Shown here: one piece after another, positions 43,035-51,351 of the stretch
Layout: every line of letters begins with the position of its first letter
How positions within the stretch are numbered: the first letter of the stretch is position 1
Assembly (NCBI GenBank): GCA_943372995.1
Contig: CALSAQ010000001.1
Coordinates: forward strand, 248,001 to 312,000
Direction: 5' to 3'
Length of the DNA stretch: 64,000 nucleotides
From: CAJBVG01 sp943372995
GTDB lineage: Bacteria > Bacteroidota > Bacteroidia > Sphingobacteriales > Sphingobacteriaceae
Notes under the pieces: generated by a model
The model's input: only the letters and a program-made list of their open reading frames with translations
The model's database searches: none
What the model was told of the DNA's origin: nothing
Made by a program: the position numbers and the translations under genes

Positions 43035-43792
43035 AAGTAAGACTACTACTCGTATTATTATATTTAACATCTACTCTGTGCCATGCTCAGAAAACTGAAT
43101 ATGGGATGCTGACACAAACCGCATTTAATAATCTTTTTTCTCAGAAAACTAATATAAATGGAACTAACCAAGCGGTTTCTCATGCTTTGTTAGATAAAAA
43201 TAGAAGTATAGGAATAGGATTTTTTGCAAAAAACAATAAATATATTTATTCAATTTATTTGGATGCTTCTGCTTTTAAGAGCGATTATATGGTTGATGAT
43301 AAAATTGTTATTACAGACAATTATAATAATTATGAACAAAATATATATGATGATATAAAACCCTTAAGTAATGAGGAATTTAATGATGTAGGTGCAACAT
43401 TTATGTTTGGTGTAAAGATTATTGGAAATGAAAAATATAAATTATTTTTTTCAAATCGAGTTGGCATAAAAAATGTTTCAGATAGATCTTCTAATGTAGT
43501 GTTGAAAGAATCTGGTTCTAATAATTATTATCTAGCAAATTATAAATTCAATGTAACTCCTCTTGTAAGCTATAGCCCAAGTTTAGAATTTGAGTTTTTC
43601 CCATACAAAAACTCATTATCATTCTACATGTATTCAGGACTATTTATACAGCGCTATACTTGCAGTACACAAGTAGATATTATAAATGCGAAGAATTTAG
43701 GAAATACTACACCTGAATATAATTCGAATAAACATATCAATTTAAGTAGCAGAGTAATGATGGGTTTTGGGTTTAGAATAAGTTTATGGTAA
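43031..43792 (+). CDS. Putative outer-membrane protein, unknown
   Basis: The 253-residue protein has a signal peptide ending CHAQ (residue ~20), alternating beta-strand-like segments (IGIGFFAKNNKYIYSIYLD, YKLFFSNRVGIKNV, SLSFYMYSGLFIQRYT) and a C-terminal MMGFGFRISLW with the terminal aromatic expected of an outer-membrane barrel. It overlaps the lipoprotein gene by four bases and the HDAC-like gene by seven, so all three are translated from one message. Confidence 0.7.
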   Translation: MKVRLLLVLLYLTSTLCHAQKTEYGMLTQTAFNNLFSQKTNINGTNQAVSHALLDKNRSIGIGFFAKNNKYIYSIYLDASAFKSDYMVDDKIVITDNYNNYEQNIYDDIKPLSNEEFNDVGATFMFGVKIIGNEKYKLFFSNRVGIKNVSDRSSNVVLKESGSNNYYLANYKFNVTPLVSYSPSLEFEFFPYKNSLSFYMYSGLFIQRYTCSTQVDIINAKNLGNTTPEYNSNKHINLSSRVMMGFGFRISLW

Positions 43793-44688
43793 GAATTGCT
43801 TACGATCCAATTTATGCTCATCCTTTGCCAGAAGGACATCGCTTCCCGATGCTGAAGTATGAATTAATTCCTGAACAATTAGTATACGAAGGCACAATAA
43901 GTGAAAATCATTTGTTTTCACCTAAAGAAGTAGAAGAGCAATATATTTTGTTGGCTCATGATCAATCGTATTGGCAAAAACTAAAGTCGTTGTCGCTCTC
44001 CTATCATGAAATACGAAGAATTGGTTTCCCTTTGTCGGAAGCCTTAGTAAAACGCGAATTAATGATTACTCAAGGGAGTATCGATTGTGCCTTGTATGCC
44101 ATGCAAAATGGGTGTGCGTTGAATGTTGCTGGTGGCACTCATCATGCAGGTAGTAATTGGGGCGAAGGTTTTTGTTTGTTAAATGATCAGGCTATTGCTG
44201 CGCATTATTTGCTAACGCATCAAAAAGCTCGTAGAATATTAATTGCGGATTTGGATGTACACCAAGGGAATGGAACGGCCGAAATATTCGAAAATAATTT
44301 CAATGTGTTTACCTTCTCTATGCATGGTGGAAATAACTTTCCGTATAGAAAAGAGAAGTCGACTATTGATATTGGTTTAGCTGATAATACTTCTGATGAT
44401 GAATACCTAGGTATCTTAAGAAAGGAATTATCATCAATCTTAAATCAATTTAAGCCCGATTTTATCTTTTATCAATCGGGTGTAGATGTTTTACAATCAG
44501 ACAAACTTGGTAAGCTTTCTTTAAGTTTAGAGGCCTGTAAAGAACGTGATGAAATAATTTTTCATTTTGCGAAACAACATGGACTACCAGTTTCGGTGAG
44601 TATGGGTGGTGGGTATTCTGAAGATATCAAAATTATTGTTGAAGCCCATTGTAATACCTTTCGTTCTGCAATAGACTTATTCGAATAG
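43786..44688 (+). CDS. Histone-deacetylase-superfamily amidohydrolase
   Basis: A 300-residue protein with HDAC/acetoin-utilisation-type catalytic parts: GGTHHAGSNWGEGFCLLND (~116-134, paired His), DLDVHQGNGTAEIF (~154-167, zinc Asp and His), the second zinc Asp in YQSGVDVLQSDKLG, and MGGGYSEDI with the transition-state Tyr. It should remove acetyl groups from lysine, polyamines or a metabolite. Overlap with two envelope genes is unusual. The LysE operon is convergent, one base after the stop. Confidence 0.92.
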   Translation: MVRIAYDPIYAHPLPEGHRFPMLKYELIPEQLVYEGTISENHLFSPKEVEEQYILLAHDQSYWQKLKSLSLSYHEIRRIGFPLSEALVKRELMITQGSIDCALYAMQNGCALNVAGGTHHAGSNWGEGFCLLNDQAIAAHYLLTHQKARRILIADLDVHQGNGTAEIFENNFNVFTFSMHGGNNFPYRKEKSTIDIGLADNTSDDEYLGILRKELSSILNQFKPDFIFYQSGVDVLQSDKLGKLSLSLEACKERDEIIFHFAKQHGLPVSVSMGGGYSEDIKIIVEAHCNTFRSAIDLFE

Positions 44689-44689
44689 T

Positions 44690-45349
44690 TTAAGTATTAA
44701 GAAAATTTACGAGCTGTACGATTGCTAAAATCACAAACATCCAACCTGTTACTGGATTCGAGTAGTTAATAATGAGACGCTCAAATCGCTGGCTGTATTT
44801 TTTTATCAGAACTACCAATGAATATTGTAATAAAAACGCTCCTAGTCCGGTACCTATAATAAATGCAAGTGTTTCGAGCAGCTTGTTATCCAACATTAAT
44901 CCATAAGAATGGTAGGTATTTAATACGATTATCCAGAATGGCAGCAGCATTGGATTTATAATTCCTATACTAAACCCTATAAAAATAGATTTCAGTACTT
45001 CTTTAGATTTAATTTTTTCAACTTCTAGTTCTAAATCTTTTTGCTTGATACGAAGTTTAGGATTGAAGATAAAATATAATCCGACGATAAAAAACAAAGG
45101 AATACTTATCCAAAACAGATAGTTCAATGCATTTGGAAATTGTTCAAGAAATGCAGCCCCTTTTATAGCTATAGACGAATAGATAAGTTCTGGTAATGCT
45201 CCACCTAATCCTATTAACAAAGCTGCTTTAAACTGATTGGATACTGAATATCGAATAACTGTAATGTTTACAGGGCCTAATTGTACAGAGCCCACAAAAC
45301 TGATCAGTAAAGTGATAATAAGAATGAATATGGTATATAGTATAATCAT
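44690..45349 (-). CDS. LysE/RhtB-family exporter
   Basis: The 219-residue protein has about six membrane helices with the LysE signature near the start (FVGSVQLGPVNITVIRYSVSNQFKAALLIGLGGALPEL) and GINPMLLPFWIIVLNTY in the middle. LysE proteins export amino acids. It is the last gene of an operon and overlaps the ATP-grasp gene by four bases, so it may export that enzyme's product; this is inference. Confidence 0.88.
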   Translation of the reverse strand: MIILYTIFILIITLLISFVGSVQLGPVNITVIRYSVSNQFKAALLIGLGGALPELIYSSIAIKGAAFLEQFPNALNYLFWISIPLFFIVGLYFIFNPKLRIKQKDLELEVEKIKSKEVLKSIFIGFSIGIINPMLLPFWIIVLNTYHSYGLMLDNKLLETLAFIIGTGLGAFLLQYSLVVLIKKYSQRFERLIINYSNPVTGWMFVILAIVQLVNFLNT

Positions 45350-46365
45350 TGTTGATAATACTTTTTCATTAACGCACTAAACTCTTTCCAGCTGGCTGGC
45401 TGATGTCCTAAACGACTATTGGCTTTTGATATTCGATATACTACACCAAAATGGTGTACAATACTTTTATAGGCATTCCACAACGACATCTTTGGATCGT
45501 ATATATGTGCAGGTTCTGAAGTAATTCCATTGAGTTCCATTATCTTCAAATGATCTCCTGTTTCCAGGTCTTTAGGGTCTTTAACCTTTACGTCGAATCG
45601 TCCGTAATAAAAACCATGGAATTCTTTTGCTATGCTATGAAATCGATCTGTAACCGCTTTTGAAATGTATTTGTTAGCATTAATAAACGTAGTGCCCTTA
45701 CAATGATTGCCTATGGGTTGTGGGAATATTTCCTCACCATTTTCTGGTATACGATCCCATGTGTTGCTTAAATGATCTTCCAAATATTTCCACACGAAAA
45801 CAGCTCTGTAATTTTGCGACAGTAATTCTTTTATCGAATGTTTGCCGTCGCCTTTAACCGAGAGAAACCCTTTTTCTACAATTGAACTAATGGTATACTC
45901 ATCTGTTCCAGGGATACGATAATACATCAATCCAAATTCGTGTTTATAATCAATAAATTCTTGAATAATAAAATCGCCTTCAAAGTTTTGAATCAGTTTA
46001 AGAAGCTGTGGTTCATTGTAAACTTTTTCAACACCATTACCCCTCTCCCCAATATTAGGTTTTAATATAATTGGATAATTAAATTGTTCCCTTACTTTGT
46101 GTACAATAGCTTCATCATCCCATTTATTCTTTTCAATATAAATTGATTTTGCTTTGTATTGATTAGGGATATGCTTTAGGATTTCTTTTTTTGATTCACC
46201 TACAATTCCACTTAAATAGATACCTGGATTTACATTGGTAAAAAAGGTAGCACTTCTTGCTTTAATCATTAAGTAAATAAAGTATGGGACAATTGGAATG
46301 TAAAAAATCCAATAAGGCCAAAATTCGAAACGAGTAATTTTAATTAACCTTAATCGGAGATTCAT
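45346..46365 (-). CDS. ATP-grasp-fold ligase with N-terminal membrane segment
   Basis: The 339-residue protein has an N-terminal hydrophobic helix (YWIFYIPIVPYFIYLMI, ~18-34) then an ATP-grasp fold: FNYPIILKPNIGERGNGVEKV (~96-116) as nucleotide-binding loop, FIIQEFIDYKHEFG (~132-145), YYGRFDVKVKD and the metal-binding LKIMELNGITSEP (~273-285). Members join a carboxylate to an amine or thiol using ATP. Substrate unknown. A membrane-tethered ligase translated with an amino-acid exporter suggests a peptide-like product made and exported at the membrane. Confidence 0.82.
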   Translation of the reverse strand: MNLRLRLIKITRFEFWPYWIFYIPIVPYFIYLMIKARSATFFTNVNPGIYLSGIVGESKKEILKHIPNQYKAKSIYIEKNKWDDEAIVHKVREQFNYPIILKPNIGERGNGVEKVYNEPQLLKLIQNFEGDFIIQEFIDYKHEFGLMYYRIPGTDEYTISSIVEKGFLSVKGDGKHSIKELLSQNYRAVFVWKYLEDHLSNTWDRIPENGEEIFPQPIGNHCKGTTFINANKYISKAVTDRFHSIAKEFHGFYYGRFDVKVKDPKDLETGDHLKIMELNGITSEPAHIYDPKMSLWNAYKSIVHHFGVVYRISKANSRLGHQPASWKEFSALMKKYYQQ

Positions 46366-46366
46366 T

Positions 46367-47050
46367 TTATATCGTACTTAAATCGAGGTATGTCATGTTC
46401 ACGCTTTCATTTTTCAATAGAATGGAGCTAATGCTTAGCGTTTGTACACCATTATCGCGTTTCATTATGACATCGTTTTTACTATCTCCTTTTCCAGCGA
46501 AACGATGAAAATGGATAATATCTTCTTGCCTATACTTTTGATGTTCTTCAAGCCATTCGTTGAACCAGATTTCTCTTTCTCTAATAATTTCGTCTGTATA
46601 TAATGTTGCTGATGACCAGATATAAGTTTCTTTATCGTTCAACAGGTTCCTGTGTATATGCTGTCCATCCCATCTTAATTCTTCCAATTGATTGCTTTTA
46701 TTCGATTTTATGATGAGAGTGAAGTTTTCAACCCCATTAAAATTATATTCAGAAACATAACGATCAACTGAAAGAAATTGAAAAAAATCTAAAAGTACCA
46801 GACCTCTACTGATTCGATAAGGAGGCTTATGCTCGTGTTTTACAAATGCTCCATTTAATAAGCATAATGTAAAGTCATTAGAAAAAGCAATCCAAGTTCC
46901 ATTAGCTTGTGGATCTTTAGGGAAAGTTATTTCTTGATTAAATAACGTATAGGTTTTAGGAGGTATTGCTGTTGCTCTCTTATTCCACTCATCGCGATTA
47001 GAAGTAAGTATGTAACCGTCTTCTAAAGGTAAATAACTTACTGTGCACAT
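46367..47050 (-). CDS. TANGO2 / NRDE-family protein
   Basis: The 227-residue protein begins MCTVSYLPLEDGYILTSNRDEW, the Cys-2 and NRDE signature of TANGO2-like proteins (Ntn-hydrolase-like fold). Human TANGO2 is linked to heme or lipid handling; bacterial roles are unknown. It overlaps the DinB gene by 13 bases and ends one base before the ATP-grasp start, so translation is coupled through the operon. Confidence 0.9.
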   Translation of the reverse strand: MCTVSYLPLEDGYILTSNRDEWNKRATAIPPKTYTLFNQEITFPKDPQANGTWIAFSNDFTLCLLNGAFVKHEHKPPYRISRGLVLLDFFQFLSVDRYVSEYNFNGVENFTLIIKSNKSNQLEELRWDGQHIHRNLLNDKETYIWSSATLYTDEIIREREIWFNEWLEEHQKYRQEDIIHFHRFAGKGDSKNDVIMKRDNGVQTLSISSILLKNESVNMTYLDLSTI

Positions 47051-47544
47051 TGATTGTCCTGGTATTGTATGGTAGAATATGCAATTCCGAAATTCTTTGC
47101 TAGAGCAATTTCAGGGTAACTTGCTTTTATCGCAATTGCTATAATGGCAAAATGATGTATAGCATGTTCTATGTTGTAAACCAATTCTCTGAAAAAAGTA
47201 CTATCAACCTCAGAACATACATTTTCTTGATATTCTACTTCTAGGCAAATAGCTACATCTGTTTTTTGTTGTTCAATTGCAGCTTCAATGCTTTCAATCA
47301 TTTTTATGGTATACTCCACATCGGTTTCTAATTGTAAATTGCGCTCTCTTTTGTCGTAATTTACTTTAGCTTGATGTATTCCCTTTAGCAAACATTCGTA
47401 GAATTCTATCACATGTCGAACATGTTTACCAATAGTATTGCTTGATAAAACATCCAAAGGTTTAGCATATTGCTCATTATTAAATTGCTTTAACAATGCT
47501 TTAAGTTGGGTTAAAATTTCGAGGTTAGTTTTTATTAATGTCAT
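47038..47544 (-). CDS. DinB-like four-helix protein
   Basis: The ATG at 47544 gives 168 residues. It has the DinB-type histidines in GKHVRHVIEFYE (~42-45) and HAIHHFAIIA (~127-130). It is the first gene of the DinB-TANGO2-ATP-grasp-LysE operon, overlapping the next gene by 13 bases. It is the fourth DinB-type gene in this window. Function unknown. Confidence 0.78.
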   Translation of the reverse strand: MTLIKTNLEILTQLKALLKQFNNEQYAKPLDVLSSNTIGKHVRHVIEFYECLLKGIHQAKVNYDKRERNLQLETDVEYTIKMIESIEAAIEQQKTDVAICLEVEYQENVCSEVDSTFFRELVYNIEHAIHHFAIIAIAIKASYPEIALAKNFGIAYSTIQYQDNQCAQ

Positions 47545-47628
47545 ATCTAATTTCAAACATACTAGTTGTTGTTGTTTATTTTTGTCGCTTTCACGACAAT
47601 CTATACTATTTACGTACTCATATCGACT

Positions 47629-48318
47629 TTAGTTTTGATGAATTAATGAACTATGTACAAGCAGTTCTTTTCTATCATAACGTATATGTCCTTCATTTTC
47701 TAAATCCCGTAACAGTTGGGTAACTGTTTGTCTGGTAGAACAAATTAACCCAGCAATGTCTTGGTGTGTTAAATAATTTTCCACTACCCAATCGAACCCT
47801 ACTTTCTTACCCTCAGCTTTTACCCAATCGTTTATAAATTTAATCAATCTACTTCTTACATCCTTAAAGAATAAATTAGTGTACTTATTCTCAATCTTTT
47901 TCAGTTTTAGACCTATAAATTTAAAATATTTCAGTGCTATATCTGGATTCTTTGCTAAAATAGACTCAAAATCGGATATTTTAAAACTACAAACCACTGC
48001 TTCGGGACTTATGGTAATTGCCGACTCTTTATCATCAGATTCAAAGGCTAGAGATCCAAAAAGGTCGCCTTTCTGAATAATATCCTTAATAACCTCATCC
48101 CCTTTTTCATTATGTTCAACTATTTTGATGATTCCCTTTTTTAAGAAAAATACCCTTTGCTGTAAATCGTCGCCAAAATAGATAGGTTCTCCTTTCTTCG
48201 CTTGTTTATGGCGAGTAATGATGCATAAATCGTCGATTTGAGCATTTGTTAAAGTAGAAAAAAGCTTATGGTGTCTTAAATACCAGAATTTCTGTTCAGT
48301 AAGATTAGGGGAGCTCAT
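47629..48318 (-). CDS. Crp/Fnr-family transcriptional regulator
   Basis: The 229-residue regulator has a cyclic-nucleotide-binding-like beta roll (EPIYFGDDLQQRVFFLKKGIIKIVEHNEKGDEVI, with IIQKGDLFGSLAF) and a C-terminal HTH_Crp: LTHQDIAGLICSTRQTVTQLLRDLENEG (~183-210). The cysteines for an Fnr iron-sulfur cluster are absent, so it senses something else. It is divergent from the YHS gene, with ~98 bases between, and may control it. Confidence 0.92.
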   Translation of the reverse strand: MSSPNLTEQKFWYLRHHKLFSTLTNAQIDDLCIITRHKQAKKGEPIYFGDDLQQRVFFLKKGIIKIVEHNEKGDEVIKDIIQKGDLFGSLAFESDDKESAITISPEAVVCSFKISDFESILAKNPDIALKYFKFIGLKLKKIENKYTNLFFKDVRSRLIKFINDWVKAEGKKVGFDWVVENYLTHQDIAGLICSTRQTVTQLLRDLENEGHIRYDRKELLVHSSLIHQN

Positions 48319-48416
48319 TCTTTTTGGGCTATTGTTTATTAAAAATAACGATTAGTCGTTTAGCCGACAAATTAAATATTAGATAGACATCATCTTTGTT
48401 AAAAATATTACAAACT

Positions 48417-48857
48417 ATGAAAAGAATAATTATAGCTTTTACACTCCTTCTATTTACTATTCAAGCTGTTGCTCAAGTAAATAAAAATGATAAAGGCCTT
48501 GCTCTAGATGGATATGATGTGGTAAGTTATTTTGATGGCAAACCTCAGTTAGGTAAGTCCCTTTTATCGGTAAAATTCAAATCAGCTACCTATTATTTTA
48601 GTTCAGAGAAAAACAAAAAAGCTTTTATTGCTAGTCCGAGTAAGTATTTGCCATGCTATGGAGGCTATTGTGCCTATGCCATGGGTGAAGATGGCAGCTT
48701 AGTGGATGTAGATCCAGAAACCTATAAAATAATAGATGGTAAACTTTACCTATTCTATAATCAGTATTTCCATAATACTAAGAAATTGTGGGATAAAGAT
48801 GAGAAGAATTTGAAACAGAAGGCTGATGTTAATTGGAAGAGGGTTACTAGTGAATAG
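48417..48857 (+). CDS. Exported YHS-domain protein
   Basis: The ATG at 48417 opens a signal peptide (MKRIIIAFTLLLFTIQAVAQ); the total is 146 residues. The YHS-like domain shows ALDGYDVVSYF, YYFSSEKNKKAFIASPSKYLPCYGGYCAYAM and a C-terminal WDKDEKNLKQKADVNW. YHS domains bind copper or other metals. It is common beside DoxX-like genes in Bacteroidota, as here. The C-terminal TSE and the stop codon are encoded by a heptad array. Confidence 0.9.
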   Translation: MKRIIIAFTLLLFTIQAVAQVNKNDKGLALDGYDVVSYFDGKPQLGKSLLSVKFKSATYYFSSEKNKKAFIASPSKYLPCYGGYCAYAMGEDGSLVDVDPETYKIIDGKLYLFYNQYFHNTKKLWDKDEKNLKQKADVNWKRVTSE

Positions 48858-48911
48858 TGACTAGTATTGGTAATTAGTAATTAGTAATTGGTAATTGGTA
48901 ATTGGTAATTG
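48846..48911. repeat. Heptad array, nine words (ACTAGTG to TTGGTAA)
   Basis: Nine consecutive 7-bp words drift from ACTAGTG to TTGGTAA, all with GTR near the same place. The YHS stop TAG (48855-48857) is inside the second word. The array runs to 19 bases before the next ATG. Confidence 0.92.
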
Positions 48912-48929
48912 TCTTAGATGTATAATTAT

Positions 48930-49316
48930 ATGAAACTGAATTTTATTTTAAAACTAGTGATTGCAATAATTTTATTGCAGACTTTGTATTTCAAATTTAC
49001 GGCGAGTGCCGAATCTGTTTACATCTTCACCACATTGGGTTTAGAGCCTTATGGAAGAATAGGTATTGGGGTATTGGAGCTTGTTGCAGTTATCTTATTC
49101 TTTATAAAACCTACAGAGATTATTGCAGCAGTATTGACTGCAGGATTAATGATCGGTGCGATACTCTCCCACCTCACGCAATTAGGAATTGTGGTGAATA
49201 ATGATGGAGGATTATTGTTTGTATTAGCGGTTACTGTATTTCTCCTTTCAGCTGTTTTTTTAGTAGTGAAAAGAGAGGAAATACTACAATTGCTAAGAAA
49301 GTTTTTACTGAGATAA
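48930..49316 (+). CDS. DoxX-like membrane protein
   Basis: With the ATG at 48930 the protein has 128 residues and four membrane helices: FILKLVIAIILLQTLYFKF, GIGVLELVAVILFFI, IIAAVLTAGLMIGAILSHLTQLG and LLFVLAVTVFLLSAVFLV. The layout fits DoxX/DoxX-like proteins. Placement behind the YHS gene recurs in the phylum and suggests a joint role in oxidative or metal stress. An ATG four codons upstream is also possible. Confidence 0.82.
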   Translation: MKLNFILKLVIAIILLQTLYFKFTASAESVYIFTTLGLEPYGRIGIGVLELVAVILFFIKPTEIIAAVLTAGLMIGAILSHLTQLGIVVNNDGGLLFVLAVTVFLLSAVFLVVKREEILQLLRKFLLR

Positions 49317-49322
49317 AATTAC

Positions 49323-49391
49323 TGAGATGGACGTGGACGTCCAGCACAGCTATCTCATATCTCATATCTCATATCTCATATCTCATATCTA
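49323..49391. repeat. TGGACGTGGACGTCCA palindrome plus ATCTCAT heptad array
   Basis: The palindrome TGGACGTGGACGTCCA (49328-49343) is followed by five perfect ATCTCAT words and a part word (49352-49391). The CBS-gene stop (49395) is three bases further on. The region separates convergent genes. Confidence 0.88.
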
Positions 49392-49394
49392 GTA

Positions 49395-50762
49395 TTAAGA
49401 AGCTATTGCTTCAATGATATCGTATTTAGTGATAATATGAGTATTTCCACCCATGTCCGACATTAATACAGCTGGGTTGTCTTTATTAATGAGTTTCGAT
49501 ACTTCCTCTATGCTAGCATTTGCGTGTACAGTAGGAAATGGAGCCTGCATGATGGTGCTTATGGCTTGATCTTTAACAAAGTTCTTATCTAATAAACAAG
49601 AGAAAAGATGATTATCGGAAATAGATCCCACAAATTCTCCTTCGTTATTGCTTACTGGTATTTGAGAGATTTTGTATTTGTTTAATATATGGCAAACATC
49701 GTTCACGGTATCGTTTTCGTTTACGGTAACCAGTTTTAAGTCGCGATGTTTTTCAATGAGGTCGATAGCTAATTTTGGTTTTTTAGATTCTAAGAAACCA
49801 CGTTCTCTCAACCAATCGTCGTTGAACATTTTACCTAAATAACGAGTACCATGATCGTGAAATATGACTACCACTACATCGCCCTCTTTAAAGAAATGTT
49901 TCATTTGCAGTAATCCTGCAATGGCTGACCCTGCAGAGTTTCCTGCGAAAATACCTTCTGCTCTTGCAATCTCTCTAGTCATTAGAGCAGCATCTTTATC
50001 GGTAACTTTTTCGAAATGATCGATTACAGAAAAGTCGACATTTTCGGGTAAGAAATCTTCTCCAATACCTTCGGTGATATATGGATAAATTTCATTTTTG
50101 TCGAATATGCCAGTTTCTTTATATTTCTTAAATACCGAACCATAAGTGTCGATCCCTAAGACTTTAATGTTTGGATTTTTTTCTTTTAAATATTTTCCTG
50201 TTCCAGAGATGGTACCACCTGTTCCTACTCCTACTACTAGGTGAGTTATTTTGCCTTCTGTTTGTTCCCAAATTTCAGGTCCTGTTTGCTCGTAATGAGC
50301 AGCAGAGTTAGAAAGATTATCGTATTGGTTAGGTTTCCAAGAATTTGGGATTTCTTTTTCTAAGCGAGAAGAAACAGAGTAATATGAACGAGGGTCTTCT
50401 GGTTCAACGTTGGTAGGACAAACAATAACTTCTGCTCCGAATGCTCTTAGAGCATCAACTTTTTCTTTAGATTGTTTATCGGTAGTGGTAAATATACATT
50501 TATAGCCTTTTACAACTGCAGCTATGGCTAGCCCCATGCCTGTATTTCCAGAAGTACCTTCTATGATTGTACCACCTGGTTTCAAACGACCATCGCGCTC
50601 GGCATCTTCAATCATTTTTAATGCCATACGATCTTTAATCGAATTCCCAGGGTTAGTTGTTTCTATTTTTGCTAATACAGTAGCAGGAATTCCACTCGTT
50701 ATCTTGTTCAGTTTTACCAATGGAGTGTTTCCAATGGTTTCTAAAATATTATTGTACCACAT
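49395..50762 (-). CDS. Cystathionine beta-synthase (PLP domain plus CBS pair)
   Basis: The 455-residue enzyme joins serine and homocysteine. The PLP fold shows ETIGNTPLVKLN, the Schiff-base Lys in NPGNSIKDRMA (~43), EGTSGNTGMGLA and VVGVGTGGTISG, and GIFAGNSAGSA. Residues ~330-455 hold two CBS domains with NDTVNDVCHILNKYKISQIPV and SDNHLFSCLL. An O-acetylserine sulfhydrylase-like specificity cannot be fully excluded, but the CBS pair favours this call. A TATCTTTG box at 50767-50774 on the minus strand lies only four bases before the ATG, which suggests a leaderless or nearly leaderless mRNA. Confidence 0.9.
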   Translation of the reverse strand: MWYNNILETIGNTPLVKLNKITSGIPATVLAKIETTNPGNSIKDRMALKMIEDAERDGRLKPGGTIIEGTSGNTGMGLAIAAVVKGYKCIFTTTDKQSKEKVDALRAFGAEVIVCPTNVEPEDPRSYYSVSSRLEKEIPNSWKPNQYDNLSNSAAHYEQTGPEIWEQTEGKITHLVVGVGTGGTISGTGKYLKEKNPNIKVLGIDTYGSVFKKYKETGIFDKNEIYPYITEGIGEDFLPENVDFSVIDHFEKVTDKDAALMTREIARAEGIFAGNSAGSAIAGLLQMKHFFKEGDVVVVIFHDHGTRYLGKMFNDDWLRERGFLESKKPKLAIDLIEKHRDLKLVTVNENDTVNDVCHILNKYKISQIPVSNNEGEFVGSISDNHLFSCLLDKNFVKDQAISTIMQAPFPTVHANASIEEVSKLINKDNPAVLMSDMGGNTHIITKYDIIEAIAS

Positions 50763-50856
50763 GCAGCAAAGATAAGTTTTCCCTTTTATGTTAGAAGTAT
50801 TAATTTGTCTTTTGAGAAATGCTTCCCTATTTTAGGCTTTTATAAATGACAGAATA

Positions 50857-51345
50857 ATGAAAAAGGTATTGATAATCAGCACTGCATTAGTTGTTTCATT
50901 AGCAGCATGCAATAAACAAGCAAAAGAGAACTTCGATTTGAGTAAAGAAAATACTCGCGTTAAAGCTCTTGATAGTAATTATTCACATCAAATTTCAGAG
51001 CAGCATGCCGACTCTTTTGTGAATGTATTTTTAGCAGATGCGATTATACAAACCCCTGGAGAGGATGAGTTAAAAGGCATTAGAGCCATAAGTGATTGGT
51101 ATGCCAATGCATTTGAATATGGATTAAAATCGTGTGAGTTCAATACAACCAGTATTACTGGAGATGAACAACATTTAATAGAAACAGGAAAATCGAAAGT
51201 AGGCTTGTTAATCGGAGATGCAGATACCCTTATTTATGAGCATTATAAGTACTTGCATGTATGGCAAAAACAAGCTAATGGAGTATACAAGTTGAGCAGA
51301 GCGATGTGGAATGCAGATGCAGAGAAGTTAGAAACTACAAATTAA
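50857..51345 (+). CDS. NTF2-like lipoprotein (SnoaL/DUF4440 type)
   Basis: A 162-residue protein with a lipobox (LVVSLAAC, Cys18) after a short signal, so it is lipid-anchored. The mature part has the alpha+beta cone of NTF2-like proteins: YSHQISEQHADSFVNVFLADAIIQTPGEDELKGIRAISDW region and the closing strand KYLHVWQKQANGVYKLSRAMWN. Such domains bind small ligands or act as isomerases. It precedes the dicarboxylate symporter gene by six bases. Confidence 0.82.
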   Translation: MKKVLIISTALVVSLAACNKQAKENFDLSKENTRVKALDSNYSHQISEQHADSFVNVFLADAIIQTPGEDELKGIRAISDWYANAFEYGLKSCEFNTTSITGDEQHLIETGKSKVGLLIGDADTLIYEHYKYLHVWQKQANGVYKLSRAMWNADAEKLETTN

Positions 51346-51351
51346 TCATTA

